The translations under genes were made by a program, and so were the position numbers. Below, piece after piece: positions 45,400 to 53,993 of a stretch of DNA of 64,000 nt. The notes under the pieces are model-generated. The model was not told the origin of the DNA and did no database searches. It worked only from the letters and a program-made list of their open reading frames with translations. This DNA is from Micromonospora olivasterospora (GTDB lineage Bacteria > Actinomycetota > Actinomycetes > Mycobacteriales > Micromonosporaceae). The first letter of the stretch is position 1. Every line of letters begins with the position of its first letter. The stretch lies in contig NZ_VLKE01000002.1 in assembly GCF_007830265.1 (NCBI RefSeq), forward strand, positions 62,001 through 126,000. Reading direction: 5' to 3'.

Positions 45400-46643
45400 G
45401 ACCCCTCATCCGTCGCCGCTCCGGAGGCCCCGCCGACCTTGCGTACCGTCGCCGGCCCGGCCTTCGCCGCTTTGTCCATGGTGCTGGCGGCGAGCCCGAC
45501 CGTCCCGCCCGCAGCAGCTCCTGCTCCCACGCCCGCACCACCGGCAGAGCTGGAAGCACCAGCTCCAACTCCCGACATGGCCGCACCTACGCCGGCCGTT
45601 CCGGACCCTGCCGTGGTGCCGGTTCCGCCCGTAGCAGGACCTGAGCCGCCGGATGGTCGCGAGGGCGGGTATGGGGGGTCTGTGCTGGTGCTCGCGCCGA
45701 CCGGCCGTCCCTGACCGCCTTTGGACTGCGTGCCGCCGCTGCGGCCGCCCGATCCGGCGAGGCGCACGGCGCCGGAGGCGACCTGCCCGGCTGCGGATGC
45801 GGCCGCGAGGACGGTGCCACCCCCGCCGCTGGACAGCGTCGACACCGCCGGAGCGATGAGCCGCATCAGGGCGGGCAGCGCGACGAGTGCCATGCAGAAC
45901 CCGACCAGGCCGGTCAGGATGTCGGTGAGGGTTTTCCCCTCGCCGATGAGCCAGAACACCGTGGCGTAGATCGTGGCCGCGGCCGGCTTGTACAGCAGCA
46001 GGGCGAGTAGCCAGGTGAGGTACCGGTTGCGTAACTGGCCGCCCGCCGCGCCGGCCAGCGGCAGCAACCCGGCAAGCAGCAGCAACACGACGTTGCGGGC
46101 CAGCAGCAGCACCAACTGCACCAATGACGCCAGAATGACCATCAGCGAGATGCCGATCGTCATGAGCGCCGTCAGGCTGGATGTCGCGGTGGCGGGGGCG
46201 AGTTGCATGAACCGTTTGCCGAGGTCGCGGTTGGCGGCGGCGTTGAGGATCCAGTCGGCGTAGGAGTCGCCGATGCTGAGCAGCAGTTGTACCGCTGGCA
46301 CCCCGGCGACGGCGAGCACGGCCAGCAGCACCAGGTTCTTGGCGAGGGTGCCGGCCTCACGGCCGTTGCGCTCCAGCGCCAGCTTGATCGCCGCGACCAG
46401 CACCGAACCGACGGCGACTGCGGCGACCGCCCACCCGGTGTACGCGCGTAGGTGCTGCACCACCCCGGACGTTTCGGACACCTGCGGGGTGGGGATGTTC
46501 AGCCACCCGGTGACCAGGATCTGGAGCACTTCCGCTGCGGTCTTCCCCGACTGCTCGGCCAGCCCGTCGAGGTACTGCTGAATGCCGTAAGTTGCGATCG
46601 CGCCGGGGACCGTGCAGCCCACGTCAATGAGCGGGTTGCACAT
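45396..46643 (-). CDS. VirB6/TrbL-like polytopic membrane protein
   Basis: ATG 46643 (MCNPLIDVGCTVPGAIATYG) overlaps the upstream stop in a TAATG arrangement and is preferred over longer in-frame starts. The 415-residue protein has about six membrane helices between residues 60 and 290, such as LVLLAVLAVAGVPAVQLLL and NVVLLLLAGLLPLAGAAGG. A Gly/Ser-rich C-terminal tail of more than 100 residues follows. This is the profile of VirB6/TrbL proteins that line the conjugation channel. It overlaps the SCO6880 gene by four bases. Confidence 0.88.
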   Translation of the reverse strand: MCNPLIDVGCTVPGAIATYGIQQYLDGLAEQSGKTAAEVLQILVTGWLNIPTPQVSETSGVVQHLRAYTGWAVAAVAVGSVLVAAIKLALERNGREAGTLAKNLVLLAVLAVAGVPAVQLLLSIGDSYADWILNAAANRDLGKRFMQLAPATATSSLTALMTIGISLMVILASLVQLVLLLARNVVLLLLAGLLPLAGAAGGQLRNRYLTWLLALLLYKPAAATIYATVFWLIGEGKTLTDILTGLVGFCMALVALPALMRLIAPAVSTLSSGGGGTVLAAASAAGQVASGAVRLAGSGGRSGGTQSKGGQGRPVGASTSTDPPYPPSRPSGGSGPATGGTGTTAGSGTAGVGAAMSGVGAGASSSAGGAGVGAGAAAGGTVGLAASTMDKAAKAGPATVRKVGGASGAATDEGS

Positions 46644-47392
46644 TAGCGAGCGCCCCATTCGACGACGCCGGTCAGGTCGGGGGCGGGGCGACTTAGTGAA
46701 GTCCATGCGCCGCCGGGCGGGGCGACGAGCCGCCAGTCGTCGTCGCGCCACAGCAGGCTAAGCGTGACGATGTGGTAGCGCGAGTTGCCGGCGGGTGCCC
46801 GGAGCGCGAGCCCGATCACGGCCGTGTCGGGGGTGTAGGACTGGTAGCTGAACCCGGCGATCTGGCTGAGTTCGCCGGGCTGGGCAGCGCTCTCCCCAGC
46901 GGCGTCGGATTCCTTTAGGGTCGACAGCAGCCGGTCGCGGTCGGCGCTGGGCACGAGCTGCCTCTCGATGGTGGGTTCCCACGATGCCCGGCCAGCGGAG
47001 TATGAGGCCCGAATGCTGATCTGCGCGGCGGCGATTAGCGCACCGACTGGCGTGTGCGCGTATCCGGAAGCGACACCACCCGAGGTAGTTCTCGGCCCGG
47101 CAGTGTCGCTGCTCGGCACCGCCACTTGGCCTACCAGATGCCAGGTCACATCGTCTGGCGCGGTGGTCGGCACGGTGGTGGGTAGCGCCTGATCCGGGCT
47201 GCTCCCCGCAGGTGCCGGGTTCACCGGGGGCGTGCTGTCGGCGGTGTCGTTGCTGTCGTCTCCCAGAGAGAGCGCGGCGATCAGCACCCCGACGATGACG
47301 ATGACCAGGAGCAGAGCTGCGGAGGCGATGAAGCCGGGCCGCGTCCACGGCGGACGGTCGGCGAAGTCCGGGGGGGCAGACGAGCGCGGCAT
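46643..47392 (-). CDS. Membrane-anchored conjugation protein (VirB8-like architecture)
   Basis: The 249-residue protein starts at ATG 47392. A short cytoplasmic head is followed by one membrane helix (FIASAALLLVIVIVGVLIAA), a Pro/Thr-rich linker and a soluble extracytoplasmic domain ending WRDDDWRLVAPPGGAWTSLS. One N-terminal helix plus a compact alpha/beta domain is the architecture of VirB8/TcpC-like proteins, and the position in the operon agrees. Sequence-level family identity is not certain. Confidence 0.75.
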   Translation of the reverse strand: MPRSSAPPDFADRPPWTRPGFIASAALLLVIVIVGVLIAALSLGDDSNDTADSTPPVNPAPAGSSPDQALPTTVPTTAPDDVTWHLVGQVAVPSSDTAGPRTTSGGVASGYAHTPVGALIAAAQISIRASYSAGRASWEPTIERQLVPSADRDRLLSTLKESDAAGESAAQPGELSQIAGFSYQSYTPDTAVIGLALRAPAGNSRYHIVTLSLLWRDDDWRLVAPPGGAWTSLSRPAPDLTGVVEWGAR

Positions 47393-47403
47393 TGGCGTTC
47401 CTC

Positions 47404-47718
47404 CTAGATCAGTGCGGAGACGATCGCGGACGCGCTTCCGATGAGCAGGCAGGCGGCGAACACCCAGCCGAGTTGGGAGACGTTGGTGTCGTCACCGCGG
47501 CGGTGCGCCAGGGCCATCTTCGCTGCGGTGTAGAGCAGCCCGCCGACGCAGGCGGCGGTGGCCAGGTAGGCGATCCACTGCAGGATCGTGAGCACTTTGT
47601 CCGCCACCTCCGGTGGTGCCACGCCGCTTCCGGGGTCCGGCACGACCGGGCCACCGCTTGGGCTCGGCGCCGCCGCCAGGGCCTGCTGAAGCTGGTCGAT
47701 ATATTCGATCGGGGTCAT
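47404..47718 (-). CDS. Small two-helix membrane protein (pilin/TrbC-like)
   Basis: The true frame starts at ATG 47718, which overlaps the upstream stop (ATGA), and encodes 104 residues. The N-terminal half is polar (MTPIEYIDQLQQALAAAPS), then two membrane helices follow (ILQWIAYLATAACVGGLLY and QLGWVFAACLLIGSASAIV). The two-helix layout and position near the T4SS genes resemble VirB2/TrbC pilin-like proteins, though the element comes from a Gram-positive host. Confidence 0.75.
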   Translation of the reverse strand: MTPIEYIDQLQQALAAAPSPSGGPVVPDPGSGVAPPEVADKVLTILQWIAYLATAACVGGLLYTAAKMALAHRRGDDTNVSQLGWVFAACLLIGSASAIVSALI

Positions 47719-48281
47719 CGTTTCCCTTCCCGGGTTGCGCCCACCTTTTTCCAGATCGTGGTGCGCAGTGCTTCGACGTCGGGGGAAGCGCCGACGTCCC
47801 GGGGGTCGTCGGCGGCGAGCAGCGCGTCGACCCAGCCGACGCGCCAGACCTCGGGTGCCCATCCGCGTAGCAGTTGCAGTCGTTCGGTGGCGATGCGCGG
47901 CGGCTTCCGGGGTGAGGCGGCGACCGCGACCACGCCGAGCACCTTCGTCAGGCTGTGCATGCCTGGGGTGCTGCGCCATTGCTCGATGGCGCCGGTCGCC
48001 GCCCAGGTGCCCGCTGCGGATGCTCGGCAGACGAGGACCACGTGGGTCGGCGGCATCGCCGGTGTCACCAGGGGCCAGCCTTTGCTGCCGAAGTCGACCC
48101 CGAAGCCGACCAGCCGTGCCAGGGTGCTCGTTCCGGCGCCGCCGTGACATCCGACCCACCACACCGGCGGCCAGTCGCCGAGATTCTGCGGAATTATCGC
48201 GAAGGGCATCGCCGGGGCGGGGCCGGGGCGCGTGCGGGAGGCTGGGACAGCTGCTGCCTTCACCCGCGGCTCCGCCGGCAC
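47715..48281 (-). CDS. DUF6668-like ParA-type protein
   Basis: The GTG at 48281 gives a 188-residue protein. A later ATG (MPFAIIPQNLGDW) is possible. The Walker-like loop VWWVGCHGGAGTSTLARLVG at about residue 45 is that of the deviant ParA/MinD class, and THVVLVCRASAAGTWAAT follows in the place of the next strand. Actinomycete conjugative elements regularly carry this protein (DUF6668) at the head of the leftward T4SS operon. It may position or energise the transfer apparatus. It overlaps the pilin-like gene by four bases. Confidence 0.75.
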   Translation of the reverse strand: MPAEPRVKAAAVPASRTRPGPAPAMPFAIIPQNLGDWPPVWWVGCHGGAGTSTLARLVGFGVDFGSKGWPLVTPAMPPTHVVLVCRASAAGTWAATGAIEQWRSTPGMHSLTKVLGVVAVAASPRKPPRIATERLQLLRGWAPEVWRVGWVDALLAADDPRDVGASPDVEALRTTIWKKVGATREGKR

Positions 48282-48428
48282 GCATAGGGGCTTCTCGCCA
48301 TCCGATGCCTCCCCCGCCTTTCAAGGTCACCTGACGAGCACCCGACAGTAGCACTGCGTTTCCGAATGGATCTATGGTGATTGCTCTGCCGCGATAGGAC
48401 GCGAAAGGCAGCACGGGGGAGGCGTCGA

Positions 48429-48995
48429 ATGGCACGCAGGGCGCGCACGTTGGCGCGCATCGACCACCTGGATCGGCCGGCACGGCTCGCCGCTGGCATT
48501 GTTCTCGCCATGGTGTGCACAGTCGGTTGCGCACCCACCGGCGATCCGGGCACACCGGCACCGCAGCGCAGCGGCCCGGTCTATCCGACGGCCGGTGCCG
48601 GGGACGGCGATCCGTCCCCGACGGGGGAGCTGCCGGGCGGGGACGACCACGATGACGGGGCGCCTGCAGCCCCGCCGTCGGCGGGGCAGGCGGCGCCCGT
48701 CGCTGCGGCGTTCGCTGCGGCGTGGGCGCGTCCCGACCTGCCGGCCGAGGCGTGGTGGCGGGGGATCGCGGTGGTCTGCGACGAGGGGTTCGCTCGTGCG
48801 CTGCGTACCGTCGAGCCGGCGCGGGTGCCGGCGACGCGGGTGACGGGCCGACCGGTGGCGAAGCGGGCGCCGAAGGGCGGCGCGGCGGTGTACGAGGTAG
48901 CGACCGACGCGGGGACGCTGACCGTGACGCTCGCCGGTGTTGGTGGGCGGTGGGTGGTGACGGGGAACGACTTCATCCGGTCGGTGAGCCGATGA
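48429..48995 (+). CDS. Conjugation-associated lipoprotein
   Basis: ATG 48429 follows GGGGGAGG and starts a 188-residue protein. The signal region LAAGIVLAMVCTVGCAPTGD ends in a lipobox (VGC), so the mature protein is probably anchored to the outer face of the membrane. A low-complexity Pro/Gly/Asp linker precedes a small domain ending in GGRWVVTGNDFIRSVSR. It is the first rightward gene opposite the T4SS operon and overlaps the M23 peptidase gene by four bases. Confidence 0.72.
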   Translation: MARRARTLARIDHLDRPARLAAGIVLAMVCTVGCAPTGDPGTPAPQRSGPVYPTAGAGDGDPSPTGELPGGDDHDDGAPAAPPSAGQAAPVAAAFAAAWARPDLPAEAWWRGIAVVCDEGFARALRTVEPARVPATRVTGRPVAKRAPKGGAAVYEVATDAGTLTVTLAGVGGRWVVTGNDFIRSVSR

Positions 48996-50131
48996 ACCGT
49001 CGATCGGTCGCGCTGGGCGTGGCGGTGCTGGCGGTGGTTTTGTTGGTGTGCGGCGGCACCGTGGGTTTGCCGTTGGTGATGTTCGGCCTGGCGCAGGCGG
49101 AAGCGGCGGCGTGCGAGGTGCCGTCCCTGCCCGGGTCGTCGCCGATTCCGGGCGCCGGTGCGTGGGGCGGCGCCGAGACGACGAACGCCGCCACCATCGT
49201 CGCCGTCGGGCGGCAGCGTCAGGTGCCGCCGCGCGGTTACGTCATCGCGCTGGCGACCGCGATGCAGGAGTCCACGCTGCGCAACCTGGCCAACGCCAAC
49301 GTGCCTGAGTCGCTGACCCTGCCGCATGAGGGCGTGGGCCGCGACCACGACTCGGTCGGGCTGTTCCAGCAGCGCCCCGGGTGGGGCAGTGTGCGTGAGC
49401 GGATGACGCCCACCTACGCCGCGGGGAAGTTCTACGAGGTGCTGTTGCGCGTCGACGGCTGGGAGCGCATGCGGTTGACTGACGCGGCGCAGGCGGTGCA
49501 GCGCTCCGGCTACCCGGAGGAGTACCAGAAGTGGGAGGACGACGCCGAGCAGCTCGCCGCGAGGGTGCTCGGCCTGCCCAACATCGGCGACATCGGCGGT
49601 GGTGCGCCGAGCGCCCCGTGCGGTACCGATGACCTGGGGCCGGTGCCGGTAGGTCCGGGCGGCTGGGTGCAGCCGATCCGGGCCACTATCGTCAGTCCCT
49701 TCGGTCAGCGTGGCGGTCGGCTGCATGCCGGTGTGGACATGTCGAAGGCCGATGTGCGCGGCGACGCGATCCGCGCGGCGTCGACGGGCGTGGTGGAGCA
49801 GGTCAAGTGCGACTGGTACACCACCTGCGACCGCGACGGGAACACCAGTCAGCGCGGGTGCGGGTGGTACGTCGATATCCGCCATCCGGGCGGCATCGTC
49901 ACCCGTTACTGCCACATGATCCAGCGCCCCGAGGTGTCCATTGGCCAGCGGGTCACGGCCGGTACGGTCATCGGGTTCGTGGGCAACAGCGGCGGCAGCT
50001 CCGGGCCGCACCTGCACTTCGAGGTGCACCTGAACGTTCCGCCCGGGCCGTACCACGCCAACGGCGGCAACGCGGTCGACCCGGAACCGTGGATGCGGGC
50101 CCGCGGCGTGCCGCTCGGGATCAGGTCATGA
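48992..50131 (+). CDS. M23-family peptidoglycan hydrolase with N-terminal transglycosylase-like domain
   Basis: ATG 48992 overlaps the lipoprotein stop (ATGA). The 379-residue protein has an N-terminal membrane helix (VALGVAVLAVVLLVCGGTVG). A lysozyme-like part follows at about 60-160 (VIALATAMQESTLRNLAN, DSVGLFQQRPGWGS). The C-terminal LytM/M23 domain has GRLHAGVDMS and the metal-binding GPHLHFEVHL. Such bifunctional enzymes open the cell wall for the mating channel. A 17-bp terminator follows directly. Confidence 0.9.
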   Translation: MNRRSVALGVAVLAVVLLVCGGTVGLPLVMFGLAQAEAAACEVPSLPGSSPIPGAGAWGGAETTNAATIVAVGRQRQVPPRGYVIALATAMQESTLRNLANANVPESLTLPHEGVGRDHDSVGLFQQRPGWGSVRERMTPTYAAGKFYEVLLRVDGWERMRLTDAAQAVQRSGYPEEYQKWEDDAEQLAARVLGLPNIGDIGGGAPSAPCGTDDLGPVPVGPGGWVQPIRATIVSPFGQRGGRLHAGVDMSKADVRGDAIRAASTGVVEQVKCDWYTTCDRDGNTSQRGCGWYVDIRHPGGIVTRYCHMIQRPEVSIGQRVTAGTVIGFVGNSGGSSGPHLHFEVHLNVPPGPYHANGGNAVDPEPWMRARGVPLGIRS

Positions 50132-50141
50132 CCGGCGCCCA

Positions 50142-50187
50142 CACGATGACGGCCTCCCTCGCCGAAGCTGGGGAGGCCGTCATCGTG
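50142..50187. terminator. Perfect 17-bp bidirectional terminator
   Basis: CACGATGACGGCCTCCC (50142-50158) pairs perfectly with 50171-50187 over a 12-nt loop. It separates the convergent M23 gene (stop 50131) and the leftward gene ending at 50203. Confidence 0.88.
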
Positions 50188-50202
50188 ACGTGGGCGTGGC
50201 CG

Positions 50203-50541
50203 CTACGTCTGCGCCGGGACGTCGGTCGGCGTCACCAGCTCGTCCGGCCGATTCTGCACGGGTTGCGCCTGCCGAGGTGCGCGGCGCCGCCTGGACGTGC
50301 TGGACGACTCCGGTGCATCCAGGCCGAGCTTGGCCAGGTCGTCGGCGGTCCAGCCGCCGGCGACGGCGTCGGCGTAGCGGGCGGCGTAGCGGGCGTTGGC
50401 CTCACGCAGCGCGTTGACGAGCTGGTCGCGGTCGTGGCGGGCGGTAGCAGCTTCGCCGACCAGGTTCGCGCGCTCACGCAGCAGTTGCAGCGCGGCCCGC
50501 TCGGTCTCGGTACGGACGGCCTTGGCGGACTGTTCGGCCAT
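50203..50541 (-). CDS. Small coiled-coil hypothetical protein
   Basis: The 112-residue protein starts at ATG 50541. The first 70 residues are a continuous charged helix (TERAALQLLRERANLVGEAA, HDRDQLVNALREANARYA), likely a coiled coil. The tail is Arg/Pro-rich and disordered. It lies divergently from the MobC-like gene across the candidate oriT and might be an accessory transfer or regulatory protein, but no family is recognised. Confidence 0.65.
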   Translation of the reverse strand: MAEQSAKAVRTETERAALQLLRERANLVGEAATARHDRDQLVNALREANARYAARYADAVAGGWTADDLAKLGLDAPESSSTSRRRRAPRQAQPVQNRPDELVTPTDVPAQT

Positions 50542-50822
50542 GGGATCCTCTCCCTGGATGCTCCGGTCTGGTGGATGTGGACGCCGAGCCTAGCGGTCAA
50601 GATCGATCCTCGTGGGCCCACCCTTGCGCCCCCGCTGGTGACCGCCGAGGGCGCCGTCAGTGTCCGCCGAGGACGTCGACCAGGAGCACGGACGTGCCAC
50701 CGGCACGTCGCACAGCGCCGCGCCGCGTCGTTGACGCTGGGCGCTGGCGACCGGCCGTGCCGGGCCACCACGAGGCCGTCTCGTGGTGCGCGTCGTCAGG
50801 TGCGCTCGGGTCCGCGACCACG

Positions 50823-50912
50823 CGGCCGGTCGCGCACACGCGACCGGCCGCCTTCGTCGGAGCAAGTTGGAGTAAAAGTCTGACTTTTGGTCAGACGGGC
50901 CGCGTTGCGGCC
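50823..50912. other. Candidate oriT (three adjacent inverted repeats)
   Basis: Between the divergent genes at 50541 and 50956 lie three perfect inverted repeats. The first is CGGCCGGTCGCG/CGCGACCGGCCG (50823-50850, loop CACA). The second is GTCTGAC/GTCAGAC (50878-50896). The third is GGCCGC/GCGGCC (50898-50912). The middle one lies in the only AT-rich patch here (AGTAAAAGTCTGACTTTTGG). The position immediately upstream of mobC-relaxase is where oriT is expected. The nick site cannot be read from sequence alone. Confidence 0.5.
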
Positions 50913-50955
50913 GGCCGATACACGGCGGGCGGCGTCCGCCGGGAGGGTGGTCGAC

Positions 50956-51399
50956 GTGGGTGATCCGGCGCAGGTTGGGGTGGTCCGGTTCGGTGCGAGC
51001 CAGCGCCGGCGGCGTGCTCACAGCGACGACGATCCGCGCGTGCATCGGGTGACCGTGCGGCTGTCCGAGGCGGAGATGGCGGCGGTCGAGGCGAACGCGG
51101 CGGCGGCCCGGATGGCCACCTCGGCGTACCTGGCGGAGGTCGGATCGGCGCCGCTCGTGCCCGCCCCTGCCGGTCCGGACGGCGCTGCGGAGACGGGACC
51201 GTTGCTGGTCGAGCTGATGGGCGTGCACCGACAGGTGCGGGGTGCGGCGCACAACCTGAACCAGGCCGTAGCGCGGCTGCACTCCACCGGAGAGCCGGCC
51301 GGGGACCTGGCCGCCGCGGCGGCGTACCTGGCGAGAGTGGCGGCGCGCGCCGACGACCTCGTCACCGCGATCGCCGCCGCGCAGACTGGCCGCCGATGA
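50956..51399 (+). CDS. MobC-like relaxosome protein
   Basis: GTG 50956 lies nine bases after GGGAGG (50941-50946), giving 147 residues. The segment HRVTVRLSEAEMAAVEANAA followed by MATSAYLAEVG resembles the ribbon-helix-helix DNA-binding part of MobC proteins. VHRQVRGAAHNLNQAVARLH is the conserved MobC C-terminal block. It would bind oriT and help load the relaxase encoded next, whose ATG overlaps this stop. Confidence 0.82.
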   Translation: MGDPAQVGVVRFGASQRRRRAHSDDDPRVHRVTVRLSEAEMAAVEANAAAARMATSAYLAEVGSAPLVPAPAGPDGAAETGPLLVELMGVHRQVRGAAHNLNQAVARLHSTGEPAGDLAAAAAYLARVAARADDLVTAIAAAQTGRR

Positions 51400-52754
51400 T
51401 CCCGAAGGTGACCTACGGCAGCCGGGTACGCGGTCTGCTGGAGTACCTGTGGGGTCCCGGGAAGGCCGAGGAACACGTCAATCCGCACCTGGTCGCCGGG
51501 TACGACGACGTGGCGCTGCTCGCCCCCGATCGCCGCGACCGTGAGGGTGGCGGGTGGTCGCTGGAGGAGCTGGCGGCCCGGCTGGACGCGCCGCAGATCG
51601 CCGCCGGCGAGCGCGGGGTGCAGCAGTACGTGTGGCAGTGCTCGCTGAGCCTGCCCGCACAGGAGGGGCAGCTCGACGACGCGACCTGGTCGCGGATCGC
51701 GGGCCGGTTCGTGGCCGAGATGGGCTTCACCGGCGACGCGGAGCGGGCCGGGTGCCGGTGGATCGCGGTGCGGCACGGCCTGTCGGCCAAGGGCAATGAC
51801 CACGTGCACCTGGTCGTCACCCTGGCCACCGAGGACGGGGCGCCGGTGTGGCTGCGGCAGGACAAGCGGCGCAGCCAGCAGGTCGCCGATCTCCTGGAGG
51901 ACGAGTTCGGGCTCGGCAAGTGGACGCCTGGCCGGAGTGGGGCGACGAAGCGCCCGGAGCTGAACCGGCCGGAGGTCGACCGGGCCCGGCGCAGCGGCCA
52001 GGCGCCGGACCGGGAACAGCTGCGCCGCCAGGTCCGTGCGGCGCTGGCCGGCGCCCGAAGTGAGGCCGAGTGGGTCGCACGAATGAAGGGCGCGGGGCTG
52101 CTGGTCGCCCCGCGGACCTCGACGAAGGACCCGAACCAGGTGGTCGGGTACGCCGTCGCACTGCGGCCGACCGGGGCGGGCACGCCGACCTGGTACGCCG
52201 GGCGCAGCCTGGACGGCGACCTCAGCCTGCCCCAGGTCCGCACGCGGTGGCCCGAGGCCGAGCGGCCCCCGGTCGGCCAGTGGAAGGCAGCGGATTCCAC
52301 GGAATCGAACCTGCGTGGCGAGGACCGGATGGCGGTGTGGCGATCATCGGCCGCCGCACTGGAGGCGATCAGCGGACGGCTGGCCGGGGTGGCGCCCGAC
52401 TCGCCGCAGTGGCCAGCGGTGGCGCGGGCCAGCGCCGAGCTACTGGCACGGGTGGCGGCGGCCACCGAACCATCAGGCCAGGGTCCGATGAGCCGGGCCG
52501 CCGACGCCCTGGCCCGGGCGGCGGCCCGCCGCGTCGCGCGCCGGCGCCGGCGGCGTCGTCGGTGGCTCGGGAGTTGGGTCGCGTCGCGGACGCGCTGCTG
52601 GTCGCCGGACACGCCCGCGACGGCGGTGAGGCGGCCGTCCTGCTCGCCGTGGTCGTCCAGGCGGCCCGCCTGGTCGTGGCGCTGGCCGAGCTGCGCGCCG
52701 CGCAGCAACAAGCCCACGCCGCTGGCGCCGCTGCTGCTGCCGCCGCGCACCTGA
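51396..52754 (+). CDS. MobA-type relaxase, frameshifted near the C-terminus
   Basis: ATG 51396 overlaps the mobC stop. The N-terminal catalytic domain is intact: MIPKVTYGSRVRGLLEYLWG opens it, WQCSLSLPAQEGQLDD follows, and KGNDHVHLVVTL holds the metal-binding His pair at about residue 135. The frame loses sense after about residue 375 (RRVARRRRRRRRWLG), while the +2 frame resumes with SSVARELGRVADALLVAGHA and runs to the stop at 52900. A one-base indel within about 52520-52550 therefore cuts or garbles the helical C-terminal domain. Nicking may survive, since the catalytic part is complete. A sequencing error in this GC-rich run is possible. Confidence 0.85.
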   Translation: MIPKVTYGSRVRGLLEYLWGPGKAEEHVNPHLVAGYDDVALLAPDRRDREGGGWSLEELAARLDAPQIAAGERGVQQYVWQCSLSLPAQEGQLDDATWSRIAGRFVAEMGFTGDAERAGCRWIAVRHGLSAKGNDHVHLVVTLATEDGAPVWLRQDKRRSQQVADLLEDEFGLGKWTPGRSGATKRPELNRPEVDRARRSGQAPDREQLRRQVRAALAGARSEAEWVARMKGAGLLVAPRTSTKDPNQVVGYAVALRPTGAGTPTWYAGRSLDGDLSLPQVRTRWPEAERPPVGQWKAADSTESNLRGEDRMAVWRSSAAALEAISGRLAGVAPDSPQWPAVARASAELLARVAAATEPSGQGPMSRAADALARAAARRVARRRRRRRRWLGSWVASRTRCWSPDTPATAVRRPSCSPWSSRRPAWSWRWPSCAPRSNKPTPLAPLLLPPRT

Positions 52755-52913
52755 TGCCCCTGCTCCAGTCCGGCGCCCAGCACGTCGACCAGGGGCATGT
52801 GCCGAACCAGGGCGGGCCGCCGCAGCCGCCGGTCCACACCGTGCCGGGCCCGGTCCGGCCCCGCGTCGACCCCACGGTCGAGCGCGATCCGCAGCGTTGA
52901 GGAGGACGAGCTA

Positions 52914-53969
52914 GTGCCCGACAACGAGATGGCCGAGATCCACCAGCGGGCCACCGCGGCGGTCACCGCCGCGATCCAGGCCGCTGGCCAACTGGCGCAG
53001 GCGGCCATCGAGATCCGGATTGCCCAGCTGCAACGCGCCGCCCGCGCCAGCGAGGAGCAGGCCCGCCGCATCCGCGCCCAGGTGCGCGCGGCCCAGCAGG
53101 CCGGCGCGACCGTGTGGCGGCCAGCGACCCGGCCGTCGTGGTGGCGGCAGGCGTCGGCCGAGGACATCGCGCGGGCCTGGCGCGCCAGCGCCGAGTGGGC
53201 GGCCGTTGACCCGCGCGCCCAGGCCGCCCAGCAGGTCATCGTGGTGCGGCTCGCCGAACGCGGCGTCCACGTCGACCCGCAGACCGGCGCCCGGCCGGGG
53301 GACGAGGCATGGCTGTCCGACCAGCTCGACCGCGCCGCCGTGGACGACGTCGACCGGCCGTCAGAGGTCCCACCGGCGGGGGCCCGGCCTGATGCCGGAG
53401 AGCGGCGCCGCACCGCCCAGGAGCGCCAGGAGGCGATGGCGGTGCACGTACGGGAGGTGTGGTCCGCCGACCGAGCGGAGCGGGTCATCGCCTCGGCGGC
53501 GTGGCCGGCGCTGGCCTACAAGCTCGACCAACTGGAGCGCGCCGGGCACGATGTGCGCGACCTGCTGCGGCAGGTGCCGGGATTTGTCGACCGGGCCCAC
53601 ACGCCCGCTGCGTACGCGTTCCGGGTGGTCGACGACTACGCCACCGAGCAGGGCGCCGGAGCGGCTCGGACCGACGGCACCGTCCAGGGCGACGGGGATC
53701 GTCCCGCCGTCACGCTGGACGGTGAATGGCGGGAGACGGGCGGCGACAGGGGGGAGGACGCTCGCGGCGACCGCCCCGAGGCCGGCCAGACGTCTGCCGG
53801 ACCCGGTGATCGCGACGTGCACGCGGCGAAGCTCGCGGCCCAGGCATTCCCCCAGTCGACCGCGGCCGCCGTCACCGACGCCACGGCGGCGGGCAGGCCG
53901 GCTGAGGCGCGACCGGCACCGCCGCGGTCCGCGGCCGCAGACGTGACCGCCGAAGCGCCGGGCCGGTAG
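52914..53969 (+). CDS. Mobilisation-associated hypothetical protein
   Basis: GTG 52914 follows GGAGGA (52901-52906) just after the original relaxase stop, so co-transcription is likely. The 351-residue protein has an N-terminal helical region (IHQRATAAVTAAIQAAGQLA, IRIAQLQRAARASEEQARRI) and a middle domain with SWWRQASAEDIARAWRASAE. A second helical part with WPALAYKLDQLERAGHDVRD follows, then a disordered acidic tail. Similar proteins follow relaxases in actinomycete elements; the function is unknown. Confidence 0.7.
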   Translation: MPDNEMAEIHQRATAAVTAAIQAAGQLAQAAIEIRIAQLQRAARASEEQARRIRAQVRAAQQAGATVWRPATRPSWWRQASAEDIARAWRASAEWAAVDPRAQAAQQVIVVRLAERGVHVDPQTGARPGDEAWLSDQLDRAAVDDVDRPSEVPPAGARPDAGERRRTAQERQEAMAVHVREVWSADRAERVIASAAWPALAYKLDQLERAGHDVRDLLRQVPGFVDRAHTPAAYAFRVVDDYATEQGAGAARTDGTVQGDGDRPAVTLDGEWRETGGDRGEDARGDRPEAGQTSAGPGDRDVHAAKLAAQAFPQSTAAAVTDATAAGRPAEARPAPPRSAAADVTAEAPGR

Positions 53970-53993
53970 AGGGCTGGCCGGCGCGGTGCCCAG

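Noticed and set aside
47404..48561. 385-codon leftward ORF spanning the pilin-like and DUF6668-like genes
   Set aside because: Only its last 104 codons are the real pilin-like gene; the upstream part is out of frame with the ParA-like gene it overlaps.
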